From CAZFRF01 sp964540925 (GTDB taxonomy: Bacteria; Patescibacteriota; Microgenomatia; Levybacterales; UBA12049), in contig CAZIOR010000011.1 of NCBI GenBank assembly GCA_964540925.1, forward strand, positions 1 to 21,230: a stretch of 21,230 nt of DNA. The letters run 5' to 3'. The position numbers were made by a program, and so were the translations under genes. The notes under the pieces were generated by a model. It saw only the letters and a list, made by a program, of their open reading frames with translations, was not told the DNA's origin and did no database searches. Shown here piece by piece: positions 1 through 6,899 of this stretch. The number at the start of each line of letters is the position of its first letter. Position 1 is the stretch's first letter.

Positions 1-191
1 TCTCTATCATCTAAAAATCTTTGTTCTTTTAATTTATCTATAATTAAATCAATTAAACCAACACTTAACTCTACTTTATTTTTAGGGTCAGATATTTTTT
101 TCAAAAGATAATCTCTAACTTCTTTTTCAGAGCGGATACGAATAGATAAAAAGTTGTATGTTTTTTTAAGAAGTTCGTTAAAACCTTCCAT
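1..191 (-). CDS. recX: RecX-like regulatory protein, N-terminal part (runs off the window)
   Basis: The first 63 codons of a gene read from ATG at 191 down to the window edge; the C-terminal part is outside. The visible protein has LSIRIRSEKEVRDYLLKK (residues 15-32) and ends in IDKLKEQRFLDDR, matching the first three-helix repeat of RecX proteins (typically a sequence of the type 'L..R.RS..E+...L' followed by 'I..L...G.+DD..FA'). RecX binds RecA filaments and modulates recombinase activity. It starts 7 bases after the recA stop, the usual recA-recX order, so co-transcription from the recA promoter is likely. The call rests on a partial sequence plus position. Confidence 0.75.
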   Translation of the reverse strand, partial: MEGFNELLKKTYNFLSIRIRSEKEVRDYLLKKISDPKNKVELSVGLIDLIIDKLKEQRFLDDR

Positions 192-198
192 TAATAAA

Positions 199-1284
199 TT
201 ATTCTTCTTGGCCTTCTTCTTCAGTACCGAGTTCTACTCTTTGAGGAGTGCTTTTGCTTTTAGAAATAATTTCATCTGCAATTTTCTTAGCCATGTCTGG
301 TTTTTCTTTTAGGAAAGCAATAGCTGCTTGTTTTCCTTGACCAAGCATTGTTTCGCCATACCTAAAGAATGCACCAGATTTAGATAATATTCCCATTTCA
401 ACTCCAACATCCATAATTCCACCTTCTCTAGAAATACCGGTGTCTCCCATTACATCAAACTCGGCAATTCTAAATGGACTTGATACCTTATTCTTTACAA
501 TTTTAGCTCTATGCCTACTACCAATAACCTTGTCTCCTTCTTTTAAGGTTTCAATTTTACGAATATCAATTCTAACTGAGGCATAAAACTTAAGAGCAAG
601 TCCTCCAGTAGTAGTTTCTGGATTTCCAAACATGACTCCAATCTTTTGTCTTAATTGATTTGTAAAAATAACAACAGTTTTAGACTTAGAAATTACTCCA
701 GTTAACTTTCTTAATGCTTGAGACATAAGTCTAGCTTGAAGACCCATGACTGAATCACCCATTTCTCCTTCAATTTCTGCCCTTGGTACAAGTGCAGCAA
801 CCGAATCAATTACTAAAACATCAACTCCGCCACTTCTTATTAAACTTTCTGCAATTTCTAAGGCCTGCTCTCCTGTATCAGGTTGAGAAATTAATAAATC
901 ATCTAATTGAACACCAATTCGTTCTGCCCAAAGCGGATCGAGCGCATGCTCAGCATCAATAAAGGCTGCAACGCCTCCATGCTTTTGCGCTTGAGCAATT
1001 ATTGAAAGACAAACTGTAGTTTTTCCAGAAGCTTCTGGACCATAAATTTCAATGATTCTACCCCTTGGCACTCCACCTACCCCGAGTGCTAAATCTAAAG
1101 GCAAACAACCTGTTGAGACAACTGAGATATCTAGTTTTTCTCCAACTTCTCCAAATCTCATGATAGACCCTCTACCATATTGTTTTTCGATTTGTTCCAT
1201 TGCTAGTCTTACTGCTTCAAGCTTACCTGAGGCATCAGAAGAAACTTTTACATCTTGTTTATGTGGATTACTTGTTCTTGCCAT
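199..1284 (-). CDS. recA: Recombinase RecA
   Basis: A 361-residue protein of full family length. It catalyses ATP-dependent homologous pairing and strand exchange in the cytoplasm and, in organisms with an SOS response, promotes LexA cleavage. Walker A is GPEASGKTT (residues 82-90), Walker B VDVLVIDS (154-161), and the DNA-binding L2 loop contains GNPETTTGG (220-228). The C-terminus is short and acidic (GTEEEGQEE), as in other RecA proteins. The ATG at 1284 is chosen because the N-terminal helix begins at the expected distance from Walker A. No Shine-Dalgarno motif precedes it; a promoter -10 element lies only 6 bases upstream (see promoter entry). No SOS-box-like palindrome was seen upstream. 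recX follows directly. Confidence 0.98.
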   Translation of the reverse strand: MARTSNPHKQDVKVSSDASGKLEAVRLAMEQIEKQYGRGSIMRFGEVGEKLDISVVSTGCLPLDLALGVGGVPRGRIIEIYGPEASGKTTVCLSIIAQAQKHGGVAAFIDAEHALDPLWAERIGVQLDDLLISQPDTGEQALEIAESLIRSGGVDVLVIDSVAALVPRAEIEGEMGDSVMGLQARLMSQALRKLTGVISKSKTVVIFTNQLRQKIGVMFGNPETTTGGLALKFYASVRIDIRKIETLKEGDKVIGSRHRAKIVKNKVSSPFRIAEFDVMGDTGISREGGIMDVGVEMGILSKSGAFFRYGETMLGQGKQAAIAFLKEKPDMAKKIADEIISKSKSTPQRVELGTEEEGQEE

Positions 1285-1290
1285 ACGGCC

Positions 1291-1318
1291 ATTCTAACAA
1301 TTTTATGTTAAAATACAA
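1291..1318 (-). promoter_or_regulatory. Putative recA promoter, near-leaderless
   Basis: On the minus strand TTGTAT (1318-1313), a 16-base spacer and TAGAAT (1296-1291) form a plausible sigma-70 type promoter. The -10 box ends 6 bases before the recA ATG, so the expected transcription start falls at or next to the start codon. No competing Shine-Dalgarno motif is visible. The -35 match is only moderate. Confidence 0.5.
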
Positions 1319-1401
1319 GATATCAAAATATATCTTAGAGATGTTATTTTGTGACCTAATAACTAAAATTAACCAACCCTAGAGTTAAAAATATTTATTT
1401 T

Positions 1402-1472
1402 CGGGGAGTAGTTTACCGGTAGAATGCGCGCATGGGGTGCGTGTGGTCCGAGTTCAATTCTCGGCTCCCCGA
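1402..1472 (+). tRNA. tRNA-Pro (anticodon GGG)
   Basis: Folds as a complete cloverleaf. Acceptor CGGGGAG (1402-1408) pairs with CTCCCCG (1465-1471), with discriminator A1472. The D stem is GTTT/GAAT with a 7-base loop holding GG. The anticodon stem CGCGC/GCGTG encloses loop ATGGGGT, giving T33 and anticodon GGG (1434-1436). The T stem is CCGAG/CTCGG with loop TTCAATT. C1-G72, A73 and G35-G36 are the classical proline identity elements. The 3' CCA is not encoded (CAA follows), so a CCA-adding enzyme is needed. Shifting the anticodon stem by one base would give TGG but would put A at position 33, so that register was rejected. The D loop is short with a C at position 15. Confidence 0.93.
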
Positions 1473-1487
1473 CAAAGCTAATTTTAA

Positions 1488-1516
1488 TTGCTTAATCAGG
1501 CTATTTTAGCTATAAT
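1488..1516 (+). promoter_or_regulatory. Promoter of the uppS-ispH-idi cluster
   Basis: TTGCTT (1488-1493), a 17-base spacer and a consensus TATAAT (1511-1516) lie 14 bases before the uppS ATG. The predicted start is near 1523, leaving an untranslated leader of about 8 bases without a Shine-Dalgarno motif. It sits just downstream of the tRNA gene, so the tRNA transcript may also read through into the cluster. Confidence 0.75.
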
Positions 1517-1530
1517 ACATAACTATATAT

Positions 1531-2283
1531 ATGATATCCCTTGGTAAGAAAAAGACCAGCATTTACGAGGAGTTTCCCGAGCTAAAATCTATACCAGCTG
1601 AACAGTTTCCTGAATTTATTTTTATAATTCCAGACGGAAATAGAAGATACGCTAAGGAATTAGGTCATCCAGTTATTTGGGGACACAAAAAAGGCTTTGA
1701 TAAGATTATTGAAATCTTAAGAGCAGTTAGACCACTACCTGTTAAAATAATGGGCTTCTGGGGTTTTTCTTCAGACAATTGGAAAAGAAATGAAATTGAG
1801 ATTAAGGGCTTAATGGGTATTTTTGAATTAATGTTAACCAAATATCTTCCTGAATTACACGAAAACAATTGTCGCTTTATTCATCTTGGCAGAAAAGATA
1901 GGTTACCTAAAAAATTAGTTGACAGAATTACTGCAGCCGAAGAAAAAACTAAAAACAATACAGGTCAAATAGTAGTTGCTGCATTAGATTTTGGAGGCGA
2001 AGATCAAATGCTAAGAATGCTAGAAAAAGTTAAGACTTTAGACAAAAATACACAACTAACTCCTGAGCTCATGCATTCTTTAAGAGACGGAAACGGAGTT
2101 ATTCCCTCAGCCGATTTATTTATAAGAACATCTGAAATTAGAACTTCTGATGTAGGTTGGTTAAATGGTAAAAACACAGTTTTATACTTTTTACCAAAAA
2201 CATATTTTCCAGCCATAACTTTAAAAGATATTGTTGATGGAATTAATTTTTTTGTTCACACTCAAAGACGCCAGGGCGCTTAA
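1531..2283 (+). CDS. uppS: Undecaprenyl diphosphate synthase-like cis-prenyltransferase
   Basis: A 250-residue cis-prenyltransferase that adds IPP units to an allylic diphosphate, giving the C55 lipid carrier for cell-wall precursors. The catalytic Asp is in PDGNRRYAK (D35); SSDNWKR (80-86) corresponds to the substrate-binding SSENW motif; IRTSEIRTS (198-206) corresponds to the diphosphate-binding RT.GE.R.S motif; and the C-terminus ends in QRRQG, like the family's RERRFG. Two oddities: DGNRRY rather than the usual bacterial DGNGRW, and the Mg-binding Glu of the AELYF motif is Val (TVLYF, 216-220). It heads the plus-strand cluster, 12 bases before ispH. Confidence 0.93.
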   Translation: MISLGKKKTSIYEEFPELKSIPAEQFPEFIFIIPDGNRRYAKELGHPVIWGHKKGFDKIIEILRAVRPLPVKIMGFWGFSSDNWKRNEIEIKGLMGIFELMLTKYLPELHENNCRFIHLGRKDRLPKKLVDRITAAEEKTKNNTGQIVVAALDFGGEDQMLRMLEKVKTLDKNTQLTPELMHSLRDGNGVIPSADLFIRTSEIRTSDVGWLNGKNTVLYFLPKTYFPAITLKDIVDGINFFVHTQRRQGA

Positions 2284-2295
2284 TACTCCAACCTT

Positions 2296-3342
2296 ATGAG
2301 TCAACTAGCTGAAAGATTTGCCAAAAGAACTGCTCAATTACCTGCTGATCCATCTTTTTTTGTAAAAGATGTATTTGTAGCTGGAGATATGGGACCATGT
2401 GGCGGAGTAAAACAAGCAATCGAAACAACTCAAACTATCTTAAGCATTGTAAACGGAAGACAACCTGTTTATGCAAATAGACAACCAGTACACAATACTC
2501 TTGTAACTACTGAATTTCAAAGAGCAGGACTTGTCATTGAACCTGATTTAACAACATATAAACCAGGAGATGTTGTTATTCTTTCTGCTCACGGAACTCC
2601 ACCTTCTGAAGTAAACGATCTTCGCGAAAGAGGAGTCTTAGTTGTAAATACAGAGTGTCAATTAGTTGCAAAAGATAGAAGAGCTGGAGAAAGAGCTATA
2701 GCAGCAGGTGAAACTCTTTTGTATGTAGGTGTTCCAAATCATCCAGAGCCCAAAGCCGTAACTCATGATTTACCTAAGGATAAAGTTGTATTTATGGATG
2801 CCAAATCAGACCCTGAAGACATAGAAATCCCTACTGACAAACCTATTAGGGTTATTAGTCAAACAACTGTTTCTGCAAGAGAAACAAGAGAAAAAGTTCA
2901 AAGATTAAGAGCCTTAAATCCTGATGCTTCAATTTCAGATTTAATGGGCATCTGTGGGGCAACAGATTTTAGACAAGACGCAGTAATTGAATTATTAGAC
3001 CCAACTGTCGCTATAGAATATTTATTGGTTTTAGGATCTCCTACAAGCCATAACAGCGCAGAACTAGCTAGAATTGGAAAAGTTTTAGGAGCAAATAGAA
3101 CCGCACAAATAGATACACTTGATCAGTTGGATTTAAGCACTTTAAATGGTGTTACAAGAGTTGGCTTTACTTCTGGAGCATCGGTACTTGATAGATTTGC
3201 AGAACCAATACTGAGTTTTTTCCAAGACAAAGGCGCAAGACTTACCTTCTTAACTGGGAAGGAAAAAGATAGTATTTTTGCAGCACCCATTAAAGATATT
3301 GAGGCAGTAAGGCAACACGTACAAACAACATATGCAAATTAA
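2296..3342 (+). CDS. ispH: 4-hydroxy-3-methylbut-2-enyl diphosphate reductase
   Basis: A 348-residue Fe-S enzyme of the last MEP-pathway step, reducing HMBPP to IPP and DMAPP. The three cluster-binding cysteines are present: GPCGGV (C35), NTECQLVAK (C121) and GICGATDFRQ (C220). Substrate-site residues are also visible: H66, H99, NHPE (H149/E151), QTTVS (T190/T191) and GAS (S296). The Ser-Ser-Asn triad that binds the diphosphate in E. coli reads S251-H252-N253 here. About 20 residues precede the region where the E. coli protein starts. It lies between uppS and an IPP-isomerase homologue, which fits its role; no other MEP gene is in the window. Confidence 0.95.
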   Translation: MSQLAERFAKRTAQLPADPSFFVKDVFVAGDMGPCGGVKQAIETTQTILSIVNGRQPVYANRQPVHNTLVTTEFQRAGLVIEPDLTTYKPGDVVILSAHGTPPSEVNDLRERGVLVVNTECQLVAKDRRAGERAIAAGETLLYVGVPNHPEPKAVTHDLPKDKVVFMDAKSDPEDIEIPTDKPIRVISQTTVSARETREKVQRLRALNPDASISDLMGICGATDFRQDAVIELLDPTVAIEYLLVLGSPTSHNSAELARIGKVLGANRTAQIDTLDQLDLSTLNGVTRVGFTSGASVLDRFAEPILSFFQDKGARLTFLTGKEKDSIFAAPIKDIEAVRQHVQTTYAN

Positions 3343-3880
3343 TTCATATTATAAACAAAAACAAATAATAGCTAAAGTTGATAAAAAAGGAAATGTTATT
3401 GGTAAAATTGAAAAATGGGAAGCGCATAAAAAAGGAGTTCTACACAAAGCTTTAACCATTGCTTTAATTTATAAAGACCACTTAATTATTCAACATAGAA
3501 AACATGTAGCATTTGACGGAGTTTTTGACATTACCTCTTCTTCGCACCAACTATTTATCGAAGACAAATTACAATCTACACTTGAAGCAACTTATGATTG
3601 CCTACAAAGAGAATGGAATATTACTAAGAAGGACTTAAAATATACTCCTAAAAATTTAGGAGCAGTTTATTATAAAGCTAAAGACAGTAAAAGCATTTTT
3701 ACTGAACATGAATATTGTGAAATATTAGTTTCAGAAGTTAAAAAATTACCAACGCCTAATTTTGATTTTGCCTACGGATATTCACTAGTTAAAAAAAATG
3801 AATTGAAAAATAAGAAATCTAGAGTTTATGAAAATCTAGCCCCTTGGGTTATTGCCACTTTAAAGCAAAATATGCTTTAA
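3332..3880 (+). CDS. Nudix protein of the type I IPP isomerase family, catalytic Cys replaced by Ser
   Basis: A 182-residue Nudix protein resembling isopentenyl-diphosphate delta-isomerase (Idi). The five metal ligands of E. coli Idi can be aligned: H32 and H38 (in AHKKGVLHKA), H72 (SSSHQ), and E125/E127 (EHEYC). The aromatic ENLAPWV (W172) matches the active-site ENFSPWM. The position of the catalytic Cys in NSVCGHP is Ser (S70 in TSSSHQ). It overlaps the end of ispH by 11 bases, so the two are translationally linked. Family-level assignment is good; isomerase activity is uncertain, and it could be an inactive or altered-function Nudix enzyme. It is followed by a convergent ribosomal protein gene. 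Confidence 0.78.
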   Translation: MQINSYYKQKQIIAKVDKKGNVIGKIEKWEAHKKGVLHKALTIALIYKDHLIIQHRKHVAFDGVFDITSSSHQLFIEDKLQSTLEATYDCLQREWNITKKDLKYTPKNLGAVYYKAKDSKSIFTEHEYCEILVSEVKKLPTPNFDFAYGYSLVKKNELKNKKSRVYENLAPWVIATLKQNML

Positions 3881-3931
3881 TCCACGACAAAAATATTTGA
3901 AATTTTAAATGAAAACTATCAATAAGAAGTA

Positions 3932-4369
3932 TTACCTCTTTGGAGACTGTCTCTTTCTTCTGGATTTTCCACCCATTCCAACTTTTCTTCTCTCTCTTAC
4001 TCTTGCGTCTCTAGTTAAGAATCCTGCTTTTTTAAGAATTGCTTTATTCTTTTCATCAACACTAGATAATGCTCTAGCTAAGGCATGGACTACTGCTTCT
4101 AATTGTCCCTTTTGTCCTCCACCTGCAACCTTTATGGTAAAAGCATATTTTTCTAAATTATTTGTAATTTTTAATGGCTCTAGTAACTTTGCATTCAAAA
4201 CTGCACCGTTGAAATATTCTAAGGCGTTTTTACCATTAACTAGTATTTCTCCTTTTTTAACTTTTAACTCAGCCAAGTTTACGACTTCTTTATAAAGTCT
4301 AAGTCTTGCGACTGATTCTTTTCTTGTACCTTTTGCAAATATGTAATTTTTCTTAATATCGTTTGCCAT
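3932..4369 (-). CDS. rpsI: 30S ribosomal protein S9
   Basis: A 145-residue S9 (uS9). The family signature GGGQKGQ (83-89) and GFLTRDARVRERRKVG (116-131) are present, and the protein ends in KRQSPKR, the basic tail that reaches the P-site tRNA anticodon loop in solved ribosomes. It is the last gene of the infA-rpoA-rplQ-rplM run, 2 bases after the rplM stop (TAATTATG). No clear intrinsic terminator is visible in the 51 bases between it and the convergent idi-like gene. Confidence 0.97.
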   Translation of the reverse strand: MANDIKKNYIFAKGTRKESVARLRLYKEVVNLAELKVKKGEILVNGKNALEYFNGAVLNAKLLEPLKITNNLEKYAFTIKVAGGGQKGQLEAVVHALARALSSVDEKNKAILKKAGFLTRDARVRERRKVGMGGKSRRKRQSPKR

Positions 4370-4371
4370 AA

Positions 4372-4794
4372 TTATTTAGTAAATTTATCTTGAAACTTAT
4401 GTTCTGCATTTGCAAAAACATGAAGCCTACCTAACATATCTTTTTTAAGTCTATTATCTGGTAACATTCCAGAGACAGCATGAATTATAACATCTTGTGG
4501 TTTTCTTTGTCTTAATTCGAGTAAGGTTTCCTCTTTAAAACCACCTGGGAAACCAGAATGTCTGTAATATTTTTTAGCAGTTTCTTTTTTACCGGTAACC
4601 TTAACTGTTGCTGCATTAATAATAACAACATTATCTCCCAAATCTAAGTTTCTAACAAAATTTGCCTTTGCTTTGCCCATTAAAAGCAATGCTGCTTCAG
4701 ATGCAAGTCTTCCCAAAACTTTACCATTAGCATCGATTAAATGCCATGCTCTTTGAATTTCTTTAGCTTTGGTTGATTTAGTATATGAATTCAT
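4372..4794 (-). CDS. rplM: 50S ribosomal protein L13
   Basis: A 140-residue L13 (uL13), an early-assembling 23S-binding protein. VLGRLAS (26-32), the YYRHSGFPGG signature (76-85) and AVSGMLPDNRLKKDMLGRL (106-124) match the family closely. Its ATG shares one base with the rplQ stop (TAATG), indicating termination-reinitiation coupling. It pairs with rpsI downstream, as in most bacteria. Confidence 0.97.
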   Translation of the reverse strand: MNSYTKSTKAKEIQRAWHLIDANGKVLGRLASEAALLLMGKAKANFVRNLDLGDNVVIINAATVKVTGKKETAKKYYRHSGFPGGFKEETLLELRQRKPQDVIIHAVSGMLPDNRLKKDMLGRLHVFANAEHKFQDKFTK

Positions 4795-5279
4795 TATTTT
4801 TTCTTTTCCTCTTTCTTTTTAACTTCTTTTTTTGCTGGTTTTTTTGCTACTACCTTTTTTACTGGCTTAACTGCTTTTGTTTCTTTAGCAGCTTTTTTTA
4901 CTGGCTCTACAGTAGCTACGGCTTTTGCCATCTCTACCCATTCTAACATTACTTCCTGTGATTGATCTCCAAGCCTAGTTCCCATTCTAACGATTCTTGT
5001 ATACCCACCTTTTCTATCTTTAAATCTAGGAGCAACATCGGTAATGAATTTTTCAAAAGCATTTGGATAAATATTTTGAGAAATTACTCTCATAGCAATA
5101 TTTCCACCTTTTAAGGCCTTGGTAACCAATTTTTCGGCTTCAGGCTTAATTGCTTTAGCTTTTGCTTCTGACAAAACAATTCTTTCCTTTAAAATCAAGG
5201 AAGATATTAAGCTTCTAAAAAGAGCTTTTCTTTCATTTTTACTTCTGCCAAATTTTCTTCCGTATACTTGCTTTCTCAT
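4794..5279 (-). CDS. rplQ: 50S ribosomal protein L17 with a lysine-rich tail
   Basis: A 161-residue L17 (bL17). The conserved core spans about residues 1-118 (RKFGRSKNERKALFRSL near the start, GGYTRIVRMGTRLGD at 91-105). Residues 119-161 form a low-complexity Lys/Ala/Val tail ending in KKKEEKKK, which many L17 proteins lack. It starts right after a hairpin plus U-run that separates it from rpoA, and has no Shine-Dalgarno motif. It is the partner of rpoA in most bacterial alpha operons. Confidence 0.95.
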   Translation of the reverse strand: MRKQVYGRKFGRSKNERKALFRSLISSLILKERIVLSEAKAKAIKPEAEKLVTKALKGGNIAMRVISQNIYPNAFEKFITDVAPRFKDRKGGYTRIVRMGTRLGDQSQEVMLEWVEMAKAVATVEPVKKAAKETKAVKPVKKVVAKKPAKKEVKKKEEKKK

Positions 5280-5289
5280 ATAAATAAAA

Positions 5290-5336
5290 AAATCTTAAAT
5301 CTCAAACTCTGAATTAATTTTTGAGACTTAAGATTT
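5290..5336 (-). terminator. Hairpin with U-run between rpoA and rplQ (terminator or attenuator)
   Basis: Arms 5290-5306 and 5320-5336 can pair over 17 positions with a single G-T wobble and a 13-base loop. On the minus strand the stem is followed by seven T (5290-5284), a form typical of intrinsic terminators, although the stem is AT-rich. It lies 11 bases before the rplQ start and 20 bases after the rpoA stop. A second, perfect 7-bp hairpin (5356-5372, 3-base loop) overlies the rpoA stop codon. It may lower rplQ-rplM-rpsI expression relative to rpoA. Confidence 0.55.
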
Positions 5337-5355
5337 GAGATCCTAAAATACTAAA

Positions 5356-6279
5356 TTAGCTTTGTAAGCTAATACCTTTTTCTTTTAACTTATCTTCAAT
5401 TGCGTTGATTGATTTTCCACCCATATTTCTCATGGAAATTAATTCTTTTCTTGGAGTATCTAATAATTGTCCGATTGTCTCAATTCCACCATTTCTTAAG
5501 CTATTATAAATTCTAGTTGGAAGATCTAATTCATCAATTGTTAATTTTAATACTTCTTCTGCAATTCCAGGATGTGCTGCTGCTGTTTCAGTTGTAGCTA
5601 CAGCCTTTGGTTCATAAATTTGCATAAAAGATGCTGCTAAGATTCTTGCTGCCTCATCTAATGCTTCTCTTGGATGAACTACACCATTTGTCCAGATTTT
5701 TAAGGTTAATTTATCTAAGTTTGTTTGTCTTCCAACACGAGTCGCTGAAACTTCTGGGGTTACTCTTCTAATTGGAGTAAAGATTGCATCTACTGGCATA
5801 ACACCAAGTGTTGCAATTTTTCTATCTTCTGCTAATGTATATCCCATTCCTTTTTCTACTGTTAATTCCATTTCTAATTTACCTTTTTTATCAGAAAGAA
5901 ATCCAATATAATGATCTTTATTTACTACTTCTACATCTTCTGGAAGTTCTAAATCAGCTGCAGTAATTTCTTTTTCTCCTTTTACAGAAAGTTTTACTGT
6001 GCTTTGTTCTTTAGAATTTAAAAGTCTTAAATTAAGACCTTTGATGTTTAAAAGAAGATCTACAATATTTTCCTTAAGTCCAGGAATTGTAGAGAACTTA
6101 TGCTTTGCTCCATTAATCTTTACAGAAGTAACAGCTGCACCTGAAATTGAAACCATTAGAACTCTTCTTAAGGCTTGGCCTAATGTGTGACCATAGCCTG
6201 GTTCTAAAGGTTCAATAACAAATTCTCCGTATTCCGGTGTAACGTTTACTTCTTTAATTTTAAATGTTGGTTCGACCAT
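5356..6279 (-). CDS. rpoA: DNA-directed RNA polymerase subunit alpha
   Basis: A 307-residue alpha subunit; the dimer nucleates RNA polymerase assembly. The N-terminal domain has PLEPGYGHTLGQALRRVL (24-41), the conserved dimerisation and beta-contact region. The C-terminal domain (about 248-307) keeps the DNA-binding residues: LPTRIYN corresponds to E. coli R265/N268, and RNMGGKSINAIEDKL is the second helix-hairpin-helix part. Length is normal (E. coli 329). It follows rpsD by 17 bases with no Shine-Dalgarno motif. Confidence 0.98.
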   Translation of the reverse strand: MVEPTFKIKEVNVTPEYGEFVIEPLEPGYGHTLGQALRRVLMVSISGAAVTSVKINGAKHKFSTIPGLKENIVDLLLNIKGLNLRLLNSKEQSTVKLSVKGEKEITAADLELPEDVEVVNKDHYIGFLSDKKGKLEMELTVEKGMGYTLAEDRKIATLGVMPVDAIFTPIRRVTPEVSATRVGRQTNLDKLTLKIWTNGVVHPREALDEAARILAASFMQIYEPKAVATTETAAAHPGIAEEVLKLTIDELDLPTRIYNSLRNGGIETIGQLLDTPRKELISMRNMGGKSINAIEDKLKEKGISLQS

Positions 6280-6296
6280 AGTTTACTATTTTACCA

Positions 6297-6899
6297 TTAT
6301 CTTGAATAATATTCAATAATTAATTGCAAATCGAATGGAACCTGCAAATCTTCGCTCTTTGGGAGCCTAACTAGCTTCCCAATTGAGCCTTTTTTGTTTA
6401 AGAATGGTGCAATAACTGCTTCTTCATCTAAGAGTTCCATTACTTTTGCATTACCTTGCATCTTAGGTGAAAGACTAATTACATCATCTATTTTAACGCT
6501 ATATGATGGGACACTTAAGGTTTTTCCATTTACTAAGACATGACCGTGTCCAACAAATTGTCTTGCCATATATCTTGTCTTTGCAAAACCCAATCTATAA
6601 ACAACGTTATCTAATCTAGTTTCAAGCGCTGAAATAATTAAATCTTTTGTATCTCCTTTTTGTCTTCTAACTGATTGTACTAATTTTTTGAATTGTTTTT
6701 CTAAAAGACCATATGTTGTCTTTGCTTTTTGCTTTTCTCTTAACTGAAGTCCATACTCAGACAATCTCTTTTTTCTCTTTTTACCATGAATACCAGGAGG
6801 GGTATTAAGTCTCCTCATTAAGCTATTAGAAGTTTTATCTAAAAGATTAACTCCTTCTTTTCTTAACAATCTATGTTTTGGTCCAGTATATCTTGCCAT
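6297..6899 (-). CDS. rpsD: 30S ribosomal protein S4
   Basis: A 200-residue S4 (uS4), a primary 16S-binding assembly protein. It begins MARYTGPKHRLLRKEG as in the family; the S4 RNA-binding domain (about 90-150) includes LDNVVYRLGFAKTRYMARQF and GHVLVNGK. The N-terminal zinc cysteines found in some S4 proteins are absent. The ATG overlaps the rpsK stop by one base (TAATG), and an AGGAG motif made by the last rpsK codons lies about 6 bases upstream, so translation is coupled. Confidence 0.97.
   Translation of the reverse strand: MARYTGPKHRLLRKEGVNLLDKTSNSLMRRLNTPPGIHGKKRKKRLSEYGLQLREKQKAKTTYGLLEKQFKKLVQSVRRQKGDTKDLIISALETRLDNVVYRLGFAKTRYMARQFVGHGHVLVNGKTLSVPSYSVKIDDVISLSPKMQGNAKVMELLDEEAVIAPFLNKKGSIGKLVRLPKSEDLQVPFDLQLIIEYYSR

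Noticed and set aside
1285..1401. SOS box (LexA site) upstream of recA
   Set aside because: No palindrome of the known Gram-positive or Gram-negative type was found.
1430..1442. tRNA anticodon read as TGG
   Set aside because: That register puts A at position 33 and two G-T pairs in the stem; the GGG register has T33 and a better stem.
3909..4295. Plus-strand open frame of 128 codons opposite rpsI
   Set aside because: It is the complement of a clear S9 gene, has the Phe/Leu/Ser-rich composition of antisense frames, and no start signal.
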